From positions 1 through 16,033 of the forward strand of contig CAIXAA010000785.1 of NCBI GenBank assembly GCA_903917305.1: a stretch of DNA of 16,033 nt, written 5' to 3'. Positions 1 to 7,488 of the stretch are shown here, one piece after another. The notes under the pieces were generated by a model, which did no database searches, was not told the origin of the DNA, and saw only the letters and a list, made by a program, of their open reading frames with translations. Position 1 is the first letter of the stretch. Every line of letters starts with the position of its first letter. The position numbers and the translations under genes were made by a program. Source of the DNA: an uncultured Myxococcales bacterium. Its GTDB lineage: Bacteria; Myxococcota_A; UBA9042.

Positions 1-3000
1 GGCAGGCGCCGCAGCTGAACGAACCAGGCTCGTTGACGCACACCGTCAGCGCGTCGCAACCGCCGTTGCTCACGAGGCATTCGTTGACGTCGCCGCAGGA
101 CGCCGGCGCACCGACGTTGTTCGTGCACGTCCACGCCGCCGGGTCGCCGCAGCCGCCGTTGCCGGTCAGGCACTCGTCGATGTCCGCGCAGGTGGGCGGC
201 GCGCCGAAGTTGTTGCTGCAGCTGAAGAACGACGCGCTGCCGCACCCGCCGTTGTCGGTCAGGCACTCGTTGATGTCGCTGCACGTCACGCCGTCGCCGG
301 TCAGGCCGTCGTGGCACACGCAGGAGAAGCTGCCGGGCGCATTCAAGCAGCTCGCGTTCACGTCGCAGCCGCCGTGGTTGGTCAGGCACTCGTTGACGTC
401 GGCGCAGTCCGGCGCCGTGCCCGCGTAGCCGGCATCGCAGGAGCAGGTGCCGGCCTGGCACGCGGCGTTGGGGCCGCCGCACGAGGCGCCATCGGTGACG
501 GCGGCGACCTTGCAGCCCAGCGCAGTGTCGCAGCTGTCGACGGTGCAGGGGTTGCCGTCATCGCAGACCAGCGGTCCCTTGGTCGTGCAAGCGCCGCCAG
601 CGCACTGGTCGCCGGTGGTGCAAGCGTCGCCATCGGTGCAGGTCGCCGCGTTGAACAGCGCCACGCAGCCGTCCTGCGCGTTGCAGCTGTCCGTCGTGCA
701 CAAGTTGCCGTCATCGCAGGAGATCGCAAGGCCGGGGAGGCAGGAGCCGCCCGCGCAGCTGTCGCCCAGCGTGCAAGCGCTGCCGTCCGAGCACTCCGCG
801 TTGTTGGCCACGAACACGCAGCCGCTCGCCGAATTGCAGGTGTCGTTCGTGCAGACGTTGCCGTCGTCGCAGCTCAGCGCGGCGCCCGGCGTGCAGGCGC
901 TGTCGACGCAGGCGTCGCCGGTCGTGCAGGCGTCGCCGTCGCTGCACGGCGCGGTCGTCGCCACGTTCTGGCAGCCGGTGACCGGGTGGCAGGCGTCCGC
1001 GGTGCAGCTGTTGCCGTCATCGCAGCTCTTGGCGGCGCCCGGCTGGCAGGCGCTGCTGGCGCACGCGTCGCCGACCGTGCAGGCGTCATTGTCGGTGCAG
1101 GTCGCGGTGTTGGCGAGGAACACGCAGCCGCTGTCCGGGTTGCAGCTGTCGTCCGTGCAGACGTTCGCGTCGTCGCAGACCTTGGCCGCGCCGCCGACGC
1201 ACGCGCCGCTGGCGCACGCATCGCCGGTCGTGCACAAGCTGCCGTCTGAGCAAGGTGCTGTATTGAAAGCAGAAGTGCAACCGGTGACCGCGTCGCAGGT
1301 CTCCGTCGTGCACGGGTTCTTGTCGTCGCACACCGAAGGCGCGGTCGGCACGCAGGCGCCGTTCGTGCAGGTGTCGCCGGTCGTGCAGTTGTTGAAGTCA
1401 TTGCAAGGCAACGTGTTGTTGGTGAACACGCAGCCGCCCGCCGCGCAGGAGTCGGTCGTGCACGGGTTGTCGTCGTTGCAGTCCTTCACCGCGCCCGGCA
1501 CGCAAACGCCGACGGCGCACTGATCGCCGATGGTGCAGGCGTTGCCGTCGTCGCAGCTGACGGCGCCGATCTTGGTGTGCGAGCAACCGGTCGTCACCGC
1601 GCAATCGTCGAGGGTGCAGGCATTGCCGTCGTCGCAGCTCGAGACGTCGCCCGCGAGGCACACGCCGCCCTGGCACTTGTCGTTCGTCGTGCAGACGTTG
1701 CCGTCCGAGCACTTGGCCGCATTGTTGTTCGCCGTGGTGCAGCCGCTCGCCGCGTCGCAGCCATCGGTGGTGCAGGGGTTGCCGTCGTCGCAGCTCAGCG
1801 CGGAGCCCGGCTTGCACGCCGAGTTCGCGCACTTGTCGCCCACGGTGCACGCGCTGCCGTCCGAGCAGGGCGCCGTGTTCGCCGTGTGGATGCAACCCGT
1901 CGCCGGCACGCAGGCATCGTCCGTGCACGGGTTCTGGTCATCGCAGCTCACCGTCGTCGCCGCGGTGCAGACGCCGTTCGTGCAGGCGTCGCCGGTCGTG
2001 CAGGCATTGCCGTCCGAGCAGCTCGCGCTGTTGTCCGGCGCGTACGTGCAGCCGGTCGCCTTGTCGCACGCCGTGCCGGTGCACGGGTTGTTGTCGTTGC
2101 ATGCCGCCGCCGAGCCGGGGACGCACACGCCCGCCGCGCAGGTGTCGCCCAGCGTGCAGGCGTCGCCATCCGAGCAGATCCCCGCCGGATCCGCGACGTG
2201 GATGCAGCCCAGGTCGGCATCGCAAGCATCGATGGTGCAACCGTTCTTGTCGTCGCAGTCCGGCGCCTGGCCCGCGACGCACGCGCCGCCGGAACAAAGA
2301 TCGCCCACCGTGCACGCATTGCCGTCCGAGCAGGTGGCCGAGTCGTCCACCACGTTGGCGCAACCGCCGACCGCGCTGCAAGTGTCCACCGTGCAAGGGT
2401 TTCCGTCTTCGCACGTGTCCACCGCGCCGGGCTGGCAGACCATGGCCACGCAAGCGTCGCCGATCGTGCACGCGTTGCCGTCGGAGCACTTGCCGGTCGG
2501 GTCCGCCACCTGGATGCAGCCCACGCCCGAGTCGCAAGAGTCGATGGTGCAAGGGTTTCCGTCGTCGCACACGGTCGGTGCGCCCGGCAGGCATGCGGCG
2601 TCCTGGCACTTGTCGCCGCTGGTGCACGCGTTGCCGTCATCGCAGGAGCCGTTGGCGTTCGCGTGCACGCAGCCCGTCGTGTTGTCGCAGTTGTCGATTG
2701 TGCACGGGTTTGCGTCGTCGCAGCCGGGTCCCGCGCCGCCGATGCAGGCGCCGCCGGTGCAGACATCGCCGCCGGTGCAGGCGTTGCCGTCGGAGCAGGG
2801 CAGGGCGTTGTTGTCATGGCTGCACGCGCCGAACACGCAAGCGTCGGTCGTGCAAGGGTTGTCGTCGGAGCAGTTCTTCGGCGCGCCGCCGCAGATGCCG
2901 GCAAGGCAGGTGTCGTTCACGGTGCAGGGGTCCGCGTCGTCGCACGGCGTGGCGTCGTCGGCGGTCTGCACGGCGCACTGGCCGTTCTCCCCGCAAACCG

Positions 3001-3397
3001 CGACCTTGCACGCCTCGGCAGGCGCCGGGCAGTCGGCCGCGGTGGCGCACGTGCCGGAGTCGCCGCCCACGTCGGACTGGTCCTCGTCCTTGGCGTTCCC
3101 ATCGTCCGTGCCGACATCGAAGACGTCCAAGCCCTCGACATCCGGCGTGATCGTCTCCTTGCCGGCCCCATCCTGCAAGGTCACGTCGCCGAGCACGGAG
3201 TCCGTCAGCTTGCCGTCCTTGCCCGCGCCATCGACGACGGCGTCGCCCGGCCCCAGATCGGACAGCACGGAATCGGGAATGTTGCCGCTGTCCTGCGGGT
3301 TGTTCACCGTCGGAGGAGCGCTCGTGCATCCTGCCAGAAGGCCAAGCACGAGGAGCGCGCGCAACGCGCGACAGCGGGAAGACGTGAAGGAATTCAT
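1..3397 (-). CDS. Giant cysteine-rich lipoprotein: 16 double CTDC repeats plus EGF-like domains (3' end outside window)
   Basis: The frame is open from the ATG at 3397 to the left edge (1132 residues visible, no stop). Residues 1-24 form a lipoprotein signal peptide with lipobox Leu-Ala-Gly-Cys (Cys24), followed by an Asp/Gly-rich linker to about residue 115. Residues 152-972 are 16 tandem units of about 51 residues, each with two motifs of the type C-D-D-G-N-x-C-T-x-D-x-C, the pattern of the Dictyostelium CTDC repeat. After 973 come EGF-like modules with Ca-binding-type starts (DVNEC, DINEC, DIDEC, DVNEC near residues 1000, 1042, 1073, 1104) and two P-G-S-F-S-C motifs. Expected location is the outer membrane or cell surface, disulfide-rich. 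The role is unknown; adhesion or matrix is inferred. The start is chosen for AGGA five bases upstream; ATG at 3412 is in frame but lacks a clear ribosome site. It lies 246 bp downstream of the SGNH gene, same strand. Confidence 0.88.
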   Translation of the reverse strand, partial: MNSFTSSRCRALRALLVLGLLAGCTSAPPTVNNPQDSGNIPDSVLSDLGPGDAVVDGAGKDGKLTDSVLGDVTLQDGAGKETITPDVEGLDVFDVGTDDGNAKDEDQSDVGGDSGTCATAADCPAPAEACKVAVCGENGQCAVQTADDATPCDDADPCTVNDTCLAGICGGAPKNCSDDNPCTTDACVFGACSHDNNALPCSDGNACTGGDVCTGGACIGGAGPGCDDANPCTIDNCDNTTGCVHANANGSCDDGNACTSGDKCQDAACLPGAPTVCDDGNPCTIDSCDSGVGCIQVADPTGKCSDGNACTIGDACVAMVCQPGAVDTCEDGNPCTVDTCSAVGGCANVVDDSATCSDGNACTVGDLCSGGACVAGQAPDCDDKNGCTIDACDADLGCIHVADPAGICSDGDACTLGDTCAAGVCVPGSAAACNDNNPCTGTACDKATGCTYAPDNSASCSDGNACTTGDACTNGVCTAATTVSCDDQNPCTDDACVPATGCIHTANTAPCSDGSACTVGDKCANSACKPGSALSCDDGNPCTTDGCDAASGCTTANNNAAKCSDGNVCTTNDKCQGGVCLAGDVSSCDDGNACTLDDCAVTTGCSHTKIGAVSCDDGNACTIGDQCAVGVCVPGAVKDCNDDNPCTTDSCAAGGCVFTNNTLPCNDFNNCTTGDTCTNGACVPTAPSVCDDKNPCTTETCDAVTGCTSAFNTAPCSDGSLCTTGDACASGACVGGAAKVCDDANVCTDDSCNPDSGCVFLANTATCTDNDACTVGDACASSACQPGAAKSCDDGNSCTADACHPVTGCQNVATTAPCSDGDACTTGDACVDSACTPGAALSCDDGNVCTNDTCNSASGCVFVANNAECSDGSACTLGDSCAGGSCLPGLAISCDDGNLCTTDSCNAQDGCVALFNAATCTDGDACTTGDQCAGGACTTKGPLVCDDGNPCTVDSCDTALGCKVAAVTDGASCGGPNAACQAGTCSCDAGYAGTAPDCADVNECLTNHGGCDVNASCLNAPGSFSCVCHDGLTGDGVTCSDINECLTDNGGCGSASFFSCSNNFGAPPTCADIDECLTGNGGCGDPAAWTCTNNVGAPASCGDVNECLVSNGGCDALTVCVNEPGSFSCGAC
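482..2944 (-). repeat. Tandem coding repeat, 16 units of about 154 bp
   Basis: Each unit encodes a pair of CTDC motifs: one usually reads C-S-D-G-N-A-C-T-x-G-D-x-C and the next C-D-D-G-N-P-C-T-x-D-x-C, ending in a short variable spacer. Unit length varies by only a few codons. Cysteine and Asp-Gly-Asn codons are highly conserved while spacers diverge, which points to old duplications kept by selection. The DNA similarity makes the block prone to recombination and to assembly collapse. Confidence 0.85.
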
Positions 3398-3643
3398 TGT
3401 GATCCTGATCATGGGCAGCTGGGGCGTGTCCGGAAGCGGAGCGGGTTGAGCGACCACTCAACAGAGAGGTGCGCTTCTGCCTTGCCGTCGTCGAACCCGG
3501 CACGCAGAACCGCAGCAGCTAGACTACGACACGCGCATGGGGCAAAGCAACACAAAGACGGACGCAAAGCGTGGCGTTCTGCCACACTTGTGTAGAGATG
3601 TGAAGGTGGGTTGAGGGAGCGGCGACCACGGCAATCGCGCGGT
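3398..3643 (-). other. 246-bp intergenic region upstream of the giant lipoprotein gene
   Basis: No gene is apparent here. It holds an inverted repeat TTGAG-N6-CTCAA at 3446-3461, 49 to 64 bases before the start codon and so placed where an operator could sit. It also holds a short hairpin GTGGC-N5-GCCAC at 3571-3585 beside the dyad ACAC-TT-GTGT. The hairpin lacks a U-tract, so it is not a convincing terminator. The length suggests that the giant lipoprotein gene has its own promoter, but I could not place -35 and -10 boxes with confidence. Confidence 0.35.
3403..3406 (-). promoter_or_regulatory. Ribosome binding site of the giant CTDC lipoprotein gene
   Basis: AGGA on the minus strand lies five bases before the ATG at 3397. 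It favours this start over the in-frame ATG at 3412, which has no purine-rich stretch in front. Confidence 0.5.
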
Positions 3644-5224
3644 CTAGAACGGCAAATGGGCCAGCGCCGACATCGCCTCGCCGTCTTCGGGCCGCAGCCG
3701 CAGGACGTGCTGGAGGGCTGCGCGGGCGGAACCGACATCGGCTGCCTGCAGATCGAAGGCGGCAGCTTGCAGCCACGCCTGCGGCGCCCTTGCACTGCGC
3801 GCCGCGTGGCGCACCTGATCGTTGAGCCGGCGCGCCGCAGCGCGATCGCCGGTCTGCCAGAGCGCCTCCGCCGCCGCCAGACGCACGCGATCCTGGGCTT
3901 CGGTGTCCAGCGGTGGCTGCTGCGCGCCAAGCTGCGCCAGCGCTTCCTCCAGCTGCGCCCGCGCCGGGGCGCCCGCCTCGTGCAGCAGCCGCGCGTACGC
4001 CGCCGTCGCGGATCGGTCGAAGTCGAAGCCGTAGCTCGGCCCGGGGCCGCGCCGCAATTGCTCCATGAAGTGGCCATGTTGCAGCCGCATCTGGTCCTGC
4101 GGCGCCGGCGGCGGCGGCCCCAGCGCGGCCGGCGGGCGGCCCAGCAGCAGCGCCACGGCGTGCGCCTCGCGGGCGAACAGCGCGGCGTAGAGATGCGTGC
4201 GATCTTCCACGCTTTCCCAGCCGGGGATCCCGTCCGACGCCGCCAGCTCGCGCTCGCGCAGGGTGTCGCGCAGCAGCAGGTGCTCCTCGGTCGCGATGCG
4301 GCGGATCAGCGCGTTGGTCGCGGCGCCGGCGCGCTCGCGCGGCCACATGGCCAGCTCGCGCTCCAAGTGTGCCCGCGCGTTGGTGTTGTCGCCGTCCTGG
4401 GCCAGCCACTCGGCCAGTTCGTGCTCCACCGACCGCGACGGCAACCGCTGCGCCAGCGCCAGGAGTTGCTGTTTGGCCTCCTCCTTGTGCCCCAACGCCC
4501 GCGTCAGCCGCGCGTCGCGCAGGCCGCGGCGCAGCGCGTCCGAGAGCTGTTCCTGAGGCGGCATCCAGTAGTTCGGCGTCATCGTCGTGATCACGAGCTG
4601 GAACCCGCGCTGGCGGGCGACCTGCGCGGCGTGGTGCAGGAAGGCCGCGAAGCGGGCGGAGCGCGGCGCCTGTGCAGCATCCGGCGCGGGCGCCTCCGCC
4701 ACCGTGCCCAGGTGCGTTCCCAACGAAAGCAGCCGGCTATGGGCGCCCAGCCAGGCCAGGCGCAAGAGCAGCGGGTTCTGCGGGTAGCGAAACTCCAGGT
4801 TGTGGCCGAACACCAGCACGACCGCTTGAGGTTGCGCGGCGGCGACCTCCTCGAAGCGGCGCTCGACGTCCTCCAGCCCGGAGGCCGGCTGGCCGCAGCT
4901 CGCCACGCGCATGCCGGCACCGGGAAGCTGAGCCAATTCCTTGAGGTAGCGGCCGAGGTAGAACGCGCTCGACTCGCCGACGACCGCGATGCGGTAGGCG
5001 CCGCCCTCGCGCGGTCCCAACAGGTCCTGCGCGCCGCAGGGAGGCAGGAAGCCGACGGCACGGTCCAAGTACTCGAGAGTGCTGGGATCATCGGGCTGCG
5101 TGGCGCGGACGATGCCCTCGGCGATCCCGAAGAGGCCGAGCAAGCCCGTCAGCGCGCCGGCAGACACGGCCAGGCGCGGCCATCGACGTGCGGATGCAGG
5201 TGCGGGAGCGTCGTTGGCGGCCAA
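3644..5224 (-). CDS. Membrane-anchored SGNH-hydrolase-like protein with helical-repeat C-terminal region
   Basis: 526 residues. One hydrophobic segment (about 18-37) should anchor it in the inner membrane with the rest outside the cytoplasm. The catalytic signs of the SGNH/GDSL hydrolase superfamily are present in order: V-V-G-E-S-S-A at 81-87 (block I, nucleophile Ser85, Glu in place of the usual Asp), F-G-H-N at 139-142 (block III), and D-R-T-H at 341-344 (block V, Asp341 and His344). An Ala/Leu/Arg-rich helical region lies between blocks III and V, and another resembling TPR repeats follows from about 380 to the end. Members usually remove or transfer acyl groups on carbohydrates or lipids; the substrate here is unknown. 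The start is TTG, supported by a perfect ribosome site. It lies 10 nt after the lectin lipoprotein gene and is probably co-transcribed with it. Confidence 0.75.
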   Translation of the reverse strand: MAANDAPAPASARRWPRLAVSAGALTGLLGLFGIAEGIVRATQPDDPSTLEYLDRAVGFLPPCGAQDLLGPREGGAYRIAVVGESSAFYLGRYLKELAQLPGAGMRVASCGQPASGLEDVERRFEEVAAAQPQAVVLVFGHNLEFRYPQNPLLLRLAWLGAHSRLLSLGTHLGTVAEAPAPDAAQAPRSARFAAFLHHAAQVARQRGFQLVITTMTPNYWMPPQEQLSDALRRGLRDARLTRALGHKEEAKQQLLALAQRLPSRSVEHELAEWLAQDGDNTNARAHLERELAMWPRERAGAATNALIRRIATEEHLLLRDTLRERELAASDGIPGWESVEDRTHLYAALFAREAHAVALLLGRPPAALGPPPPAPQDQMRLQHGHFMEQLRRGPGPSYGFDFDRSATAAYARLLHEAGAPARAQLEEALAQLGAQQPPLDTEAQDRVRLAAAEALWQTGDRAAARRLNDQVRHAARSARAPQAWLQAAAFDLQAADVGSARAALQHVLRLRPEDGEAMSALAHLPF

Positions 5225-5230
5225 GGCAGG

Positions 5231-5236
5231 CTCCTC
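5231..5236 (-). promoter_or_regulatory. Ribosome binding site that fixes a TTG start
   Basis: GAGGAG on the minus strand lies six bases before the TTG at 5224 and overlaps the TGA stop of the upstream lectin gene. Strong complementarity at ideal spacing supports the rare TTG start and translational coupling. Confidence 0.75.
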
Positions 5237-7235
5237 ACCGCACCATCAAGTAGGCCCAGCTGATCGTGGCGCGATCGCCGTAGTCGGGGTACCAGCAGGC
5301 GACGTTGCCGCTCGTCGGTTTGCCCTGCACGCCGCAGATGTTGGCGCGGCCGCCGACGCCGAGCCAGGAGTCGACCGAGCCGCAGTCGTCCTCGTTGTTG
5401 CCGAGGATGCCGACGCGCACGCCTGCGCTGCCGGTCGACTGGATGTTCAAGCCCTCGGCATGACAGTGGATTTGCAGCGAAGCGTTCGCCAGCAGCGTCT
5501 CCCACGCGAACACCCCGGCCTTGGTCGGCAGCGGCTTGCCGCCGGCAAAAGCGTCGCGCAGCGAAGGCGCCGCCACGTCCAGCACCAGCCAGCGCAGCGG
5601 CCCGACCTTGCCGTCCTTGTCCACGGCGCGCAGCCCGACGCGCAGTTGCTGCAGCGGCAGCGTCCAGAACGAAGGCAGCTTCGCGGTCGCGGCGTCCAGC
5701 GCTGCGGACCCCGGGTTGATCGCGACCGAATCCGTCCAGAGCGGCGCATCGTAATCCGCCTTGGGATCCGCGCCGTCGAGCTTCAGGGCCAGCGTCCAGC
5801 CCCCGCCGTCGCCGCCCAGGTCGCACCACGCCTGGAACGGCGCCGCGCTGCCGGCGCCATCCGCGTCGATCCAGTACACGCCGCTGATCGCGCCCGGCGT
5901 GGCCTTTTGCACGGCAAGGCAACTGCTCGGAATTGCGTCAGATTTTGGCATGATGCAGCCGGCCGCGCCGCACGCCCCGCCTTGGCCGCACGCCGCGCCG
6001 ACCGCGAGCGCCGTGTGCGAGCAGCCGGCGCCGGGCGCGCAGGCGTCGAGCGTGCACGCGTCGTCGTCATTGCAATCTCTCGGTTTGTCCGGCTTCTGGC
6101 AGGCGCCGCCAGCGCACGTCGCGCCGACGTCGCAGCCCAGCGGGTCATCGCAGCCGGTCGCCAGCATCCGCGCGCAGATGCGGCAGGGCGCGGCCGAGCC
6201 GTCCGCGTCGTTCCAGGTGCCACCGGGCAGCAACTCGGCAAAGTCTTCGTTGCCGCCGGAGTTGTTCGGTTCATTCTCGGCCCACGCGCCGAAGTGGACG
6301 TGCGTGCCGTCGCTCCACCGCCACGCGCCCTCCTGCACGGCGTCGCTGGCGCCGATCCAGGCCGCGGCGTCCTTGCCGCAGCCGGCGTCGGCGACGTCGC
6401 GCAACCAGGCGTTTTCTTCCGAATTGCGCACGCTTGCCAGCTCTCCGCCCCATCCCTGGCAGGCCTTGCGCGCTTGCAGCCACGTGCCCGCGGCGGGGAA
6501 GGCTTGTGCGCACCGTCCCCACTTCTCCACCGCGCTGCCCGTGCACGGCGCAGGCAGCGGCACAGGCAGGGAGACGCAGCCGCCCACGGGTTCGCACGTC
6601 TCATAGGTGCACGCGTTGCCGTCGTCGCAGGGCTTCCACTTGCCTTGCACGCAGTCTCCGTCGGCGCAAAAAGACGGGTCCAAACAGACGTTGCCGTCAT
6701 GGCATTGCGCGGTGTTGTGCGTGTACGTGCATCCGACCGACGTCTTGCAGCTGTCGTCCGTGCACTCGTTGCCGTCGTCGCACGTCTTGGCTTTGCCCGG
6801 GATGCACACGTCGTTCTTGCAGGCATCGCCGATGGTGCATTCGTCGCCGTCCTGGCACGGGCCATTGCCCAGCGTGTGGACGCAGCCCGTGGCGGGTGCG
6901 CAGTTGTCGTCGCTGCAGGCGTCGCCGTCATCGCAAGGGTCGAGAATGCCAGCGGTACACGCCGCGTCGACGCAAGCGCCGCCGTAGGTGCAGGGGTTGC
7001 CGTCGTCGCATTCCTCGTCGGCCGTGCAGGCGCATCCGGCACCGCCCGGGCAGGGAGACACGGTCGCGGAGACGTCGGCGCCGAGATCCGCGCCGACGCT
7101 GGCGTCCACGGAAGCGGTGTCGGGCGCGCGCAGGGCGGCGTCGATCGAGGCGGTGTGGGCGCCCGGCGAAGCGCCGCACGCAGCGCAGGCGAGGATCAGG
7201 AGCAGGGCGCGGCCACGAACGAAAGCGGAGGTCAT
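5235..7235 (-). CDS. Lipoprotein with CTDC repeats, C-type lectin domain and fibrinogen-like domain
   Basis: 666 residues. A short signal peptide ends in a lipobox-like stretch with two candidate cysteines (17 and 20). Residues 62-230 carry CTDC-type motifs. Residues 231-356 form a C-type lectin domain with W-I-G at 293-295, E-P-N at 322-324 and W-N-D at 341-343; in animal lectins E-P-N and W-N-D bind Ca2+ and mannose-type sugars. Another cysteine-rich motif spans about 388-405. Residues 439-666 resemble a fibrinogen-related domain: S-G-V-Y-W-I-D near 451-457, W-C-D at 470-472, D-G-G-G-W at 476-480 and a late Asn/Asp-rich N-N-E-D-D-C (613-618). It is probably surface-exposed and carbohydrate-binding; the ligand is unknown. 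The ATG at 7235 is chosen because the signal peptide follows it directly and GAAGAG lies just upstream. The frame is open further 5', but that part is low-complexity promoter DNA. Confidence 0.87.
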   Translation of the reverse strand: MTSAFVRGRALLLILACAACGASPGAHTASIDAALRAPDTASVDASVGADLGADVSATVSPCPGGAGCACTADEECDDGNPCTYGGACVDAACTAGILDPCDDGDACSDDNCAPATGCVHTLGNGPCQDGDECTIGDACKNDVCIPGKAKTCDDGNECTDDSCKTSVGCTYTHNTAQCHDGNVCLDPSFCADGDCVQGKWKPCDDGNACTYETCEPVGGCVSLPVPLPAPCTGSAVEKWGRCAQAFPAAGTWLQARKACQGWGGELASVRNSEENAWLRDVADAGCGKDAAAWIGASDAVQEGAWRWSDGTHVHFGAWAENEPNNSGGNEDFAELLPGGTWNDADGSAAPCRICARMLATGCDDPLGCDVGATCAGGACQKPDKPRDCNDDDACTLDACAPGAGCSHTALAVGAACGQGGACGAAGCIMPKSDAIPSSCLAVQKATPGAISGVYWIDADGAGSAAPFQAWCDLGGDGGGWTLALKLDGADPKADYDAPLWTDSVAINPGSAALDAATAKLPSFWTLPLQQLRVGLRAVDKDGKVGPLRWLVLDVAAPSLRDAFAGGKPLPTKAGVFAWETLLANASLQIHCHAEGLNIQSTGSAGVRVGILGNNEDDCGSVDSWLGVGGRANICGVQGKPTSGNVACWYPDYGDRATISWAYLMVR

Positions 7236-7358
7236 GTCGTCTCTTCTCGGCTTTCCAGCCGCGGCGGAGGATGGCATTGCGGTGCGCGGCGCACAACCAA
7301 ATGATCGGCCTGGAGGCAAACCGGAACCAAGGGGCCCCCGCGGGCCCGAAGGGACGGG

Positions 7359-7375
7359 CGAGTCCGGCGGACTCG
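7359..7375. repeat. Perfect 7-bp inverted repeat with 3-nt loop
   Basis: CGAGTCC, loop GGC, GGACTCG. It could form a stable hairpin or bind a dimeric regulator. It is not followed by a T-run on either strand, so it does not look like an intrinsic terminator. It lies 114 bp before the eutC start and 124 bp before the divergent lectin gene start. Confidence 0.5.
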
Positions 7376-7390
7376 TCCGAGCGGGGACCG

Positions 7391-7420
7391 GAACCCGAAC
7401 CCGAACCCGAACCCGAACCC
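7391..7420. repeat. Five tandem GAACCC hexamers
   Basis: Five exact copies, flanked by imperfect copies (GGACCG before, GCGACC after). The tract is upstream of the chosen starts of both divergent genes, so its translation as Arg-Thr repeats is not expected. Hexamers of the same family recur in coding DNA at 13935-14020 and 15513-15632. Confidence 0.8.
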
Positions 7421-7478
7421 GCGACCGATTGACCTTCCCTGCGCCGCCGCGCACACTTCCCGTTCGTTCCAGCCGCGC

Positions 7479-7482
7479 GGAG
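7479..7482 (+). promoter_or_regulatory. Ribosome binding site fixing the GTG start of eutC
   Basis: GGAG lies six bases before the GTG at 7489. This separates the real start from the longer open frame that extends back into the intergenic repeats. Confidence 0.6.
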
Positions 7483-7488
7483 CTCACG

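Larger units (their letters stand above)
7236..7488. promoter_or_regulatory. Divergent intergenic region between the lectin lipoprotein gene and eutC
   Basis: This 253-bp region must hold the promoters of both divergent units. It contains G/C runs at 7331-7347, a perfect inverted repeat CGAGTCC-GGC-GGACTCG at 7359-7375, and five tandem GAACCC hexamers at 7391-7420. I found no adenosylcobalamin riboswitch consensus and no clear sigma-70 boxes. Confidence 0.5.

Noticed and set aside
482..2944. Regular repeats that could suggest a CRISPR array
   Set aside because: The period is about 154 bp, the units are wholly coding, and conservation follows cysteine codons with no short identical repeats between unique spacers.
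3571..3585. Hairpin after the SGNH gene as an intrinsic terminator
   Set aside because: The stem is only five base pairs, and no U-tract follows on the minus strand.
1530..3595. Long plus-strand open frames (639 and 672 residues) opposite the giant lipoprotein
   Set aside because: They are mirror images of the CTDC repeat: the repeated Cys-Asp-Gly-Asn codons read antisense give periodic Val-Gln/Leu-Pro-Ser-Ser or Arg/Ala/Val strings. The minus frame has a signal peptide, a ribosome site and recognisable domains.
7236..7488. Adenosylcobalamin riboswitch before eutC
   Set aside because: I looked for the conserved B12-box-like core (GCCACTG) and did not find it. An eye search can miss a divergent one; a covariance-model scan would decide.
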